DNA from: Serinus canaria
Taxonomy: Eukaryota; Chordata; Aves; Passeriformes; Fringillidae
Assembly: GCF_022539315.1 (NCBI RefSeq)
Contig: NC_066314.1
Span: forward strand, 59,753,543 to 59,817,542
Direction: 5' to 3'
Length of the DNA: 64,000 bases
Shown here in pieces: positions 25,982 through 35,400 of this stretch; within the stretch, counting starts at the first letter, position 1, and every line of letters begins with the position of its first letter. The notes beneath the pieces were generated by a model, which saw only the letters and a program-made list of their open reading frames with translations, was not told the origin of the DNA and did not search any database. The position numbers and the translations under genes were made by a program.

Positions 25982-26989
25982 GTGCACATGGGTAAGAAAC
26001 AAGAAGAGCTGGAGGCCATGGTCCAGCAGCAGAGCTATGATGTAATCACCATCACAGAAACATGGTGGGATGACTCACATGGCTGGAGCTCTGCACTGGA
26101 TGGCTACAAGCTCTTCAGGAGAGACAGTAAAGGGAGAAGAGGTGGAGGGGTGGCTCTTTATATTAGGGAGGCTTTGGACACCATGGATATTGAAACTAAT
26201 GATGATGAAGTTGAATGCCTATGGGTGAGAATTAGGGGGAAGGCCAACAAGGCTGACATCCCACTGGGAGTCGGTTATCGTCCACCCAACCACAAAGAAG
26301 TGGTGGACAACTCATTCTATAAACAGCTAGAGAATGTTTCAAGATCATCAGCCCTTGTTCTTGTAGGCAACTATGGTCAGCGAGGGAAGATGTGCAATCA
26401 ATCAATATGATTGGTAAAGCAATCTTCCATTTATTTTGAGTGCAAAAGTATTTTTATATTGTTTCCAGTAATTATGCATACTTGTCATTAGTTCATTGGT
26501 GTAAGGCAAAAGGTTGCATTTGCATACTCCTCCTACTTTGCGGTTTCTAACACAGGGTTCTTCCTCATTCTTGTCGCTTTTACTTCCTTATTTTTATATT
26601 GCAAACCCACACAAAACAATCAGGGACACTGTCCTGTCCTTGTCAGCATATTTTGCAATCTCCCTAGCATGGCATGCGGCCTACTCATGCTAAGCTAACA
26701 TGGGGCTTGCTTGTACATCATTTCCAGGGATCTATCGCCCAGTTCATCCAACCATTCTTCCACAGGCAACTTCAACTTGCCAGACATCTGCTGGAAAGTT
26801 AATACAGTAGAAAAAAAGCAGCCCAGGAAATCTGTAGAGTGTGTGGAGGACAACTGTTTGCTGCAGCTGGTGGGTGAGCTTACCAGGGGAGGGACTATGT
26901 TAGATCTGCTGTTTGCAAATAGAGGTGGGCTGGGGGAAGATATGGTGGTTGGAGGCTGCTTGGGGCCCAGTGATCATGGAATTTTTTAA
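25982..26989 (+). pseudogene. CR1 ORF2 endonuclease domain, split by a solo LTR
   Basis: An apurinic-like (exonuclease-endonuclease-phosphatase) domain typical of CR1 ORF2. Visible blocks are TETWWDDSHGW (catalytic Glu), GRRGGGVALYIR, GVGYRPPNHKE, then after the LTR insertion GNFNLPDICW and LDLLFANRGGLG, ending at GPSDHG with the SDH catalytic His. The usual GDFN motif reads GNFN, so a catalytic Asp has changed to Asn. The reading frame is otherwise well kept, which suggests a moderately young insertion. Confidence 0.85.
26374..26764 (-). mobile_element. Solo retroviral LTR (391 bases) nested in the CR1
   Basis: Read on the minus strand the insert begins TGTGGAAG and ends GCTGACCA, so it has TG...CA ends. 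It carries a TATA-like ATATAAAAATAC and, downstream, an AATAAA signal, in LTR order. It splits the CR1 endonuclease between VLVG and NFNLP. GGCAACT flanks both ends: 26,366-26,372 on the left, then one extra A before the LTR, and 26,765-26,771 on the right. No internal retroviral sequence remains, so recombination between two LTRs is the likely origin. Confidence 0.8.
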
Positions 26990-27300
26990 TTGGTTGCATT
27001 TCATGCAGATCTGTAGTTAAAATTATTCAAGTTATAATAAGCAGTCCAGCTCAGCTCCATGAATTAGCCTCTGTGTTTGACTGAAAGAAGTTCACATCCA
27101 AAGGGGAACTCTCCTAGGATGCAGACATTGTATTGGTTCAGAGTCTGGAGGCACACAGATAGACCAATGCTGTCTCAACATAGGAGTTTTGAACTGGCTA
27201 TAAAAGAAAGCTCCAGACAATAAGCAGGGCAGTTTTTCTGAGGAAACATGAGTGGTCTGTCTTATGTTATGTCTCAGACATTGGAACACCAATGTATCAA
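26984..27300. mobile_element. 317-base insertion in the CR1, unidentified (possibly LTR-like)
   Basis: The CR1 reading is broken after GPSDHG and resumes at FLIFREIRRNINKT (27,304). GAATT lies on both sides (26,979-26,983 and 27,301-27,305), which fits a 5-base target duplication. The insert includes GGCTATAAAAGAAAGC (about 27,196), a strong TATA-like box, but no clear TG...CA ends or terminal inverted repeats. A short solo LTR or non-autonomous element would fit. Confidence 0.45.
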
Positions 27301-27450
27301 GAATTCTTGATATTTCGTGAAATCAGGAGGAACATCAATAAGACATTCACATTTGACTTCTGGAGGGCAGACTTTGGCCTATTTAAGAGACTTATTCAGA
27401 GAGTTCCTCGGGAAGCAGCCCTTGAAAACAAAGGAGTCCAGAAAGGTGGG

Positions 27451-27817
27451 TGTGTGTTGAGAGTCTTTTGCAGGACAATGGACATATGCAACATATGCAC
27501 AATCCAGCCTTCATAGAGACTGAGTAAGGTCACCATGTCCTTGAAGGACACAAAAGGAGAAGAACACGCTCAGAAGCAGACACTTCAGGATGCAAAGGCA
27601 GACAAGAAAACCGCTGTGAGACACATGAAGAGGGAAGACTAAATAAAATTAACTGAAATATTAAAATGCTTGCATAAAAATGGTTTAACAAATCATGTAT
27701 TAGCTTGAGGCGTGAACAATAGGGAATAGTATAAAAATGGCTTGCTTTTTGTAATAAATTGGCTTCACTTGATCATACTGATCATGGCGCGATGTCCCCT
27801 TACTGATCCTCCACACA
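27451..27817 (+). mobile_element. 5' LTR of a truncated endogenous retrovirus
   Basis: The left end TGTGTG and the right end CACACA are inverted complements. A TATA-like TATAAAAATGG is at about 27,731 and AATAAA at about 27,756, close to the right end as expected for R/U5. A primer-binding-site-like sequence follows four bases later. There is no matching 3' LTR in the window. Confidence 0.7.
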
Positions 27818-27820
27818 TTT

Positions 27821-27838
27821 TGGTTCCCGAACGAGGGA
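27821..27838 (+). promoter_or_regulatory. Retroviral primer binding site
   Basis: TGGTTCCCGAACGAGGGA directly follows the LTR end and starts with the TGG that pairs with a tRNA CCA tail. I could not assign the tRNA with confidence. A canonical splice donor (CAG|GTGAGC) follows at 27,990/27,991, in the usual leader position before gag. Confidence 0.65.
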
Positions 27839-28008
27839 CCCGGAGACGGATATTTCACTGTGGTGAGAGGTGCAGCAACAGCCTTCGGGAGCTGGAGCAG
27901 CCGGTCAAAAGTATCCTTGCTGCCCCGGCAAGAAGAAAAGGTGAATAAAGGAGCTCCAAATTGAAGAAGAAGTGATCTTGCCCGGATCAGGTGAGCGGCT
28001 GGGGAGGA

Positions 28009-28572
28009 ATGGAGTCAGACCATGAAAGAGATGGGGTCCAGAAACTCCTCCAACATATCCTCTTTAAGAGAGGGCAGAAATATGATGCTTCCACTCTGAA
28101 GGGACTTATTTACTGGGCATGGGAACAAAACCCCATACCAGGAGCGCAGGTCGCTTTTGAGGTATCGACCTGGGAAGCCGTGGGCGGTGTGTTGTGGGAC
28201 TGTATTGCTTTGGGAGGACGTGAGGCTAAAGAGGCATCTAAATATGCTGCCTTGTGGGAAAACATCGTAGAGGTATTACAGGCAATGAAGGCGGAAAAGA
28301 AAGCCGCTGCAGCAGCTTGCTTTGCTTTCTCCCCAAGCCCCGATCCTGAGCCACAGGCATTTCCTGCTAGCAAGGTATTTCCAACTACATTAGATGTTCC
28401 TTCGTGCTGCCCAGGACCCTCTAGCCCAGTTCCACTAACTAAAGAGGAACTCACAATCTCAGGACCCTCAGATGAGAAACAGAGTCAGGAAGCAGCCTTC
28501 CTCGGAGGTTCTAGCTGCCAGCTCGAGAATAAAAGTACTCAGGAAAAGGGGGCAGCTGGTGGTGAAGTTTAA
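28009..28572 (+). pseudogene. Endogenous retrovirus gag, matrix region (betaretrovirus-like)
   Basis: From the ATG at 28,009 the frame is open to a TAA at 28,570. The first about 100 residues look like a betaretroviral (p10-type) matrix domain: an N-terminal helix with LLQHILFKRG, then a YWAWEQNP block, a STWEAVGG block and an alanine/lysine-rich helix. A proline-, serine- and glutamate-rich spacer follows, as between matrix and capsid. The stops at 28,570, 28,624 (TGA) and 28,636 (TAG) all fall in the gag frame, so the copy cannot make full Gag. Confidence 0.75.
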
Positions 28573-28638
28573 GAAATAATGTACTCATCACCTGAAAATG
28601 AGGCTGTAGAAGAAAAGACAGATTGACGATCTGCCTAG

Positions 28639-29075
28639 GTAGAAGATGATTTAAAAGCTTTGTTGGAAAATTTGCAGAAGTTTGTAATTCAACAAAGTGA
28701 TCTAGTTGCTCCCCAAAAGGACTATTCTTTTGAAAGGAGGGAGCTGCCAGCTACTTTGAGCTCTGAGAGGCCTCTCGAGGAGCGGAGGGGGAGGCAGATA
28801 CGCCCCTCGACCACGGAAGTTCGGGAGTTAGAGCTAGATCCCGAAATAAAAACAGCACAAAAAAGAAAGTGGAAAGGAGATAATACTGAAGCAATAATTG
28901 AGGGGTCATTCTCCCCTAGTACTATAGAAGCTTTCCCTGTGGTCACCCAAGCTGCTGGGCGAGGATGGGAGGCGTTTGATTTGAAGATATTAAGAAAAAA
29001 ATGAAAAGCGCCGTTACACAATATTGCTTGAAAGCTCAATTAGCACATTCGTTATTGCAATTCATTTTTACAACA
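28639..29075 (+). pseudogene. Endogenous retrovirus gag, spacer and start of capsid; truncated
   Basis: The gag frame reopens after the three stops and runs to a TGA at 29,002. Near its end come FPVVTQAAGRGW and FDLKIL, the pattern of a betaretroviral capsid N-terminus. A frameshift in the A-rich run at about 28,990-29,001 moves the capsid to another frame (KSAVTQYCLKAQLAHSLL), which can be followed to about 29,068. There all retroviral similarity stops. No protease, polymerase or envelope sequence is present. Confidence 0.7.
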
Positions 29076-29080
29076 GGCTC

Positions 29081-29150
29081 AGGGGTCACAGCAGGCTGAG
29101 GTCACAACAGGCTCTGAGGTCACAGAAGGCTCTGAGGTCACAGAGGTCCC
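29081..29150 (+). promoter_or_regulatory. AGGTCA half-site repeat upstream of gene B exon 1
   Basis: AGGTCA occurs at 29,099-29,104, 29,117-29,122 and 29,135-29,140, exactly 18 bases apart, with a GGGTCA at 29,083-29,088 and an AGGTCC at about 29,144. The repeat unit is close to GGCTCTGAGGTCACAGAA. Gene C has two copies (37,421-37,426 and 37,437-37,442). AGGTCA is the nuclear-receptor half-site, but the spacing is wide. It may be only a short tandem repeat that happens to carry the word. Confidence 0.35.
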
Positions 29151-29272
29151 AGAGCCCCATGGTTGCACAGCAGCACAAGGACCAAGCAGTCAGTCCCTGA
29201 GCACAACTGTTGCAGCAGCAGCGGCGGTGGCAGCAGTGGTGCTGACATTGGGACACCGGTGTCAGGACAGCG

Positions 29273-29402
29273 GTGGCAGCAAGAGCTGCGGGACTGGCAG
29301 AGGGCAAGGCACTTGCTCTGCACCTCTTCCTGCTGCTCCTCCTGGCCGTGGCCCTGCCTGCCAGGGCTGCCCAGGCTGCTCTGCTGCAAGCACGGAGAGC
29401 AG
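29273..29402 (+). CDS. Gene B exon 1, signal peptide
   Basis: The frame encodes LALHLFLLLLLAVALPARA, a typical hydrophobic core followed by small residues suited to signal-peptidase cleavage, then LLQARRA and a GTGAGC donor in phase 1. In this frame the first possible start is GTG at 29,273; no ATG occurs back to the TGA at 29,243. The gene C copy (37,578-37,707) has the same GTG. Initiation may be at an upstream exon, at a non-ATG codon, or lost. Confidence 0.6.
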
Positions 29403-32400
29403 GTGAGCTGGCAGCCTGGCTCCCCTTTCCCGGTACAGCACTCCCTGCTCCCCAGGAAGTGCTGGGGATGGTTTTCCCCAGGCCTTTAGGGAGGGTTTCC
29501 TCTGCGGGAGGCAGTGATCACCCATGGGCTCTGGGCAACACCTGTTTCCTCTCCAGGGATGTGTCACAGGGCATGGAAAGAGGGTGGTCAGTGACCAGGA
29601 GGCAGGCCAGAGCTCCCCAGGCCCCAGTGCACTCAGGCCTTATCCATTCACATCTGTCTTCCACAGCTTTACCCATCCCAATTTGCAATGCCCAGTTCCC
29701 TAAGGGAGAGGGGGATCCAAGCACACCATGGAAATGGGTCTGATCTCTGCTCCCCTCCAGATTGGGATCACAACCTGCATTATGTTGATGCCATATTGGA
29801 TGAAAGCTTGAAAATATTGGAGGATGCTGAAGGTAATTTCTCCGTGAGCCTTTCCTAAGAGAATAATCATGTCTATGTCGCAAGAGGTCACTCATGAGCA
29901 ATTTCCCTTAGAATAATCTCACGACTGAAGGATACTGGAATTCTTTCCCTGAGTGATCCAAGAGGATCGCAGTCATTGGGAGGATGGAGCATTTAGCTGT
30001 CCATCTTCCTCCCGTATTCAAGGCCAGTGTGTCCTTCTGTGTGCTCTGTGCAGACACAGAGAAGAGCAGAGAGGGAAGGGCCGGACCCAGGCCTGTGCCT
30101 CAGGGCTGAGCCTTGCCTGCAGCCTGAGGGTCTCCTGCAGTGCCATGGGTGCTGTTCTGTCGTCCCTTTCTTTGCAGCTGAACCTGTTGGTGAAGGTGAT
30201 CTGGCTTCCAAGCCCATGACCTCTACTGAGCCTCTGGGATATGGGCAGGGTAGGTTAAGACCTTTCCCCTGGGAGAGCTGCCAGCTCAGAGCCCAAAGTT
30301 TGGCCAGGGGGGCATCGCTGCAGGTGCCTGGACAGAGCCATGCACATGTGTGCCCTCACCTTGTGCCATCCCATCACCGCTCCTGTGGCATAGTGGTGCC
30401 CATGCAGATGGTCATAGATGAGAAAAGCCTCTGTGATTGTTGAGTTACAGGTGTGTCTGCAGAGAGGACTTCTCCAGCTCCTTTGCTGGTTCCTGCACAC
30501 AAATCCATCTCTCATCACACGAGTGAGTAGTGTGTCCCTGCTGACCAAAAAGGCTGAACCTTCCTTTTGTGGGATCCATTCATGTGAAATGGAACCCTGT
30601 TACTCTTAGGTCTTCCAATGGGAAAGAACAAAGCTAGAGGACACAAGAAACCCCATGAGCCATCCAAATACATGAGCCAAATGCTAAAGGAAAAGCAGCA
30701 GGCAGGTAAAGGTGGGTGCATTCCACTCAGCCTTCCCGTGGGGCTCAACAGCTGGGGGCTTTGGCAGCACATCTGGACAATCCATGGTCGGCAAAGCAGG
30801 AAGGGATTCATGGCAGCCTCGCTGCCCCGCTGCTCCTTCCATGCCCTGCAGTGCTCTTCCCCTCCTGGCCTGGCTGCAGCTTCTCCCCAGCCTCTGCAGG
30901 AAGGCATCTGGCAGCAGCTGACAGGAAGCCCAAACTGCACCACGGGCATGAGATCCCCTGCAATTTCTCATCTCCAAACAAATCAGAAGGGGCAGCTGTT
31001 TCGAGAACAGAGGGCCCTGGCAGAGCGAAAAATTTTATAAGGAGTTCCTGATACTTAACCATGTCTTTGACAAGCATTGACTACTGAAGATGCCACCTCC
31101 CCAAAGGGGAACAGCCCCACCTGATTGAGCAGTGCCTCATCCTTTCTCCAAAAGCAGATGGAGAGGCTGGGCAGAAGGCTCAGTTTCCTGGAGGAAGGAA
31201 TGGCTCATTGGCAGCCTCTGCTGCAGGAAGGGCGGCGATGCCAGGCACAGTCACAGGAGGTAATTGCTGTGCCTCTGGGCCTGAGCCCTGCTGAGGCTTG
31301 AGCTGCCCTCTCTGCTGCTTGGCACTGCAGGCACAGACCGGACAAGATGGACACAGCCCAGAGGAATTATCCCAAGCAGGCTCAGGGCACTCGGGTACTG
31401 AGCTGTCCTGCTGGGGTCCTTCCCTGGGAGACACGTCCTGAAACCTGGGAGTGGCTGCACAGGGTGCCCTTGGTGGGGAAAGGGCAGAGGGGGAGAGCAA
31501 GGCTGCATTGGGTCCTGAGAGGTCCTTGCTCTGTGCCCTTGGGCTTGGGGCTTTGTCCCAGGGGAAAAAGAGGGATGGAGAGATAGAAGAAGGTAGGAAG
31601 GTAGGGAGAAAAGGCAGGAGTTACAGAGGGAAAGAGCGACAGTTTGGCACAGCCTGCTGCAGTTTTCCCCAGGGCTTTAGCAAGAGTTGCAGTTGTGGGA
31701 GTGAAAGCCCGCAGGGCCCTGGGCTGCTTAAGCCACCCCACCTGGAATGTCACACAGGGCATGGCATGGAAAGAGGCTGGAGAGTGACCAGGAGCGTTCC
31801 CAGATCGCCCCAGGCCCCTGTGCACCTTTGGCCATGTCCTTTCATATGGCTCCCCCGGCCTTTACCAACCTCCTTGCAGTGCCCAATTCCCAGAGGCAGA
31901 AGGGAATCCCAGCATTCCCTGAAAAATATTCTCATCTGTGCTCCGTTCTAGATGAGGTTGCTGGGAAGGCTCCTCCATTAGATTGGTTGAATAAAGTTTT
32001 GAAGCCATTGGAACCTCCTGCAGGTATGTTCTCACTGCCCCACCAAGGAATATTGTTAACAACTTGGCAGGAACCAGGTAACAGAAACTTCTGTGGCTGT
32101 TGAGTTACAGATGTGTCTGCAGAGAGAATTTTTCCTGCCCCTTTGCTGATTCCTACATGGCAGCCTGGCTCCCATCACCGGGGTGAGTAGTGTATCCCTG
32201 CTGACCCCACAGGCTGAGCCCTGCTTTTGTGGGATCCCTTCCTGGGAAATGGAACTACTTTTTGTGAAGGTCCTCTGAGATGGAAGAACAAAGCCACATG
32301 GCACAAGAAACCCCATGAGCCAAACAAAATCCCGAAACAAATGGTGACAGAACTGCACAAAGGGAATGGTGAGAGCATTTCCCTCAGCATTGTCCTGGGG

Positions 32401-35400
32401 CTCAGCAGCTGGGGGCTTTGGCTGCACATCTGGACACGCCGTGCCTGGCACAGTGGGAAGGGATCCATGGCAGCCTCATTGTCCCACTGATGCTTCCACG
32501 CCCTGCAGGGCTGTTCCCCAGCTTGGCCTGGCTGCAGCTTCTCCCCAGCCTCTGCAGGAAGGCATTTGGCAGCAGCTGACAGGCAGCCTAAACTGCACTA
32601 CGGGCATGAGATCCCCTGCAACTTCCCGGTCCCAGGCACATCCTGAGGGGTGGCTGCTTGGAGGAGGGAGGGCCATAGCCAGCCCCAAGGGCCTGGGAGG
32701 ATCCGCATTTTCCTGATTTTTCCATGTCTTGGAGAAGTATTGCTTCCTGAAGAGGCCACCTTCCTGATGTGCAATGATTCCAGCTGATCCAGCTGTGCCT
32801 ATTCCTTTCTCAAGGGATGGACAGAGAGGCTCTATGGAAGGCTGCTTTTCCTGCAGCTAGGGTGGCGATGCCAGGCACAGTCACAGGAGGTAATTGCTGT
32901 GCCTCTGGGCCTGAGCCCTGCTGAGGCTTGAGCTGCCCTCTCTGCTGCTTGGCAATGCGGGAACAGCCCGGAAAAGACGGGCACAGCCCAGAGAAATTAT
33001 CCCAAGCAGGCTCAGGGCACTTGGGTACTGAGCTGTCCTGCTGGGGTCCCTCCGTGGGAGACATGTCGGGAAACCTGAGAACTGCTGCACGGGGTGCCCG
33101 TTGTGGGGAAAGGGCAGAGGGGGAGATCAAGGCTTCAGTGGGTCCTGAGAAGGGCTGGCTGTGTGCCCTTGGGCTGGGGAAGCTATTCCACAGGCAGGTG
33201 GGGAAGCAGAAGAGCGGGAGAAAGGGTTAGTCTGCCTGCTGCAGATTTCCTTTGGCATTTAGTGAGGGTTTCCTGTGCGGGAGTGAGAGAGACCCAGGGT
33301 TCGGAGCTGCTCCAGCTGCCCTTCCAGGGATGTCGCACAGGGCCTGTAAAGAGTTTGGAGAGTGACTAGGAGCCTACCCAGGGCTCCCACAGCAAGTCTC
33401 CCCTTGCATTACCCAATTCTCCAAGACTGAATGGAATCCCAGCACACGATGGGAAAGCTGGTGTAGGATCTGTGCTCCCTTCTAGATTGGGATCATGACT
33501 TGGATTATGTGGAAATACTGGTGAATCGTGGTTTTGATGACCTTAACAGATGCTGGAGACAAATTCTCAACATTCATTCCCTGACAGAATAATCCATGTC
33601 AATTTGGCACGAGGTCATTCATGGGGCATTTCCCTAGAATTCCACGGAATGTTGATCAGTTCTGGAAATCTTGCCCTGCTCCCTTCTGGAATCTTGAGGG
33701 ATCCTACAGGATGGCTTTCAGTGGGAGGATGGAGCATTTAGCTGTCCATCTTCTTCCCGTGTGCAATGCCAGTGTGTCCTTATGTGTGCTCTGTGCAGCC
33801 ACAGAGAAGAGCAGAGAGGGAAGGGGCCAGTCCCAGGGCTGTGCCCCAGGTCTGAGCCTTTCTCAGCTCCTCTGCCAGCCCCAGGGAGCCTGAGCTGCTC
33901 CTGCTGCCACTGCCAAGCCCTGGCCTTTCCTGGGGCTGGGTTTAGAGCTGCTGGTGCCTCCAGGGAGTTCTTTCTGCCCTGACTGCCCCGCAAGGGGCTC
34001 CTTCCATCTTAGTGTGGGACCACTGCAGGCACGTGGTCCCCCTGCCCTTGCTCCTGCGTAAAAGGCAGAGCCGAGGGAGTTCCTTGGAAGGCACCAATCA
34101 CCCAGGTGCCCTCATGCTGCTTGTCACTGAAGAATAATATTCAGCAGTGTCCCAAGAACTGTTCTCTTCCTGACGTTCTTTGCAGACGAACCTGTTGGTG
34201 AAGATGATCTGGCTTCCCAACCCACATTCAGGATAAAGCCTTTAGGAGATGGGCAGGGTAGGTCAAGGCCTTTCCCCTGGGAGAGCTGCCAGCTCAGAGT
34301 CCAAAGCTTGGTCAGGGGAGCATCGCTGCAGGTGCCAGGATAGATCCATGCACGCGTGTGCCCTCACCCTGCGCACCCCCTCCACAATTTCTGCACAGCA
34401 CTGGCAGCTCTTTAGAGGAGGGTGGGCCCTGGCCCCGCCCTAAAATTCCAGATATTTTGTGAATATTATCAGTATTTTTATTAGGCACAAAACCCTGAAG
34501 ATGCCACCAAAGAAATTGGGAATTTTTCTATCTCATCCAGCTGTTCTTTTTTCTCAAGTGAGGCACCAAAAGGCAGGACAGAAGGAGATGTTTCCCCAAG
34601 GAAGCAGAGGCCGATTGGCAGCCCCAGCTGCAGGAAGGAAGGCTATGCCAGACACAGGCACAGGCACAGGAGGTAACTGCTGTGCAGGGATCAGCTGTGT
34701 GGCAGCAGCTCTTTCCCCAGGGCCTGCCCTTGCACGGTCCAGCAGCAGCCAAAGCTGGAGGCACCTCTGGAGGCTTGGAGGCGCCTCTGGAGCTCGTTCA
34801 CAGCCCCGGGGCAACAGGACTCTTCCACCAACGTCCCTCCCGCAGCAGCTGCTCCGGAGCTGGCCTGAGTGCCCAGAGGCCCAAGGCACAGGAGCAGCCC
34901 CGAGCGGGAGCCCTGCCATGAGCCCAGGGCCAGAGCCAGCCCTGGCTCCCAACTGGGCAGGGGCTGCACTGGGTCCTGACAGGGCCTGACTCTGTCCCCT
35001 GGGGCTGGGGGAGCTCTCACGGGGCAGGGAGGGACAGGGCTGGCAGGGGCTGCTCAGGGATGGGTTTGGCACCTGTGCCTCGAAGCAGTGACTGCCCAAG
35101 CAGCTGCGCCGCCCCCGGGCTCTCCTCCCGGCCTGCTGGGCTTTGTTGGGGGGCACAGCCTGTGCCAAGGGGCGGCAAGGTGCCTGCAGGCCCCAGCTGT
35201 GGGGGAAACAGAGAGCATCCTGCCCGGATCCACCGTGCTGCCAGCTCAGCAGTGCAGCACAGCAGGGCTCATGCGCCCCATTGCTCCCACAGGTGCAGCT
35301 GGAACCACAGCACGTGTTCCTGATTCCCAGAAGGTCCCTGGAAAGGGTTTCTGTAAGGGAACAGGCTGCTGGCTAGGGCTAATAGCAGGCCTACTTGTTT

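Larger units (their letters stand above)
24570..27450 (+). mobile_element. CR1 LINE with near-complete 5' end, interrupted by two insertions
   Basis: Homology between gene A and gene B stops at about 24,569, and CR1-like 5' UTR sequence starts there. The order is: 5' UTR (about 24,570-24,940), ORF1 remains (24,940-25,590), the endonuclease start of ORF2 (25,982-26,373 and 26,765-26,980), a gap filled by other DNA, then more ORF2 (27,301 to about 27,450, FWRADFGLFKRL and REAALENKGVQ). The reverse transcriptase and 3' end are missing; the element is cut off by the retroviral LTR at 27,451. CR1 copies usually lack their 5' ends, so this one is relatively complete at the front. Confidence 0.85.
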
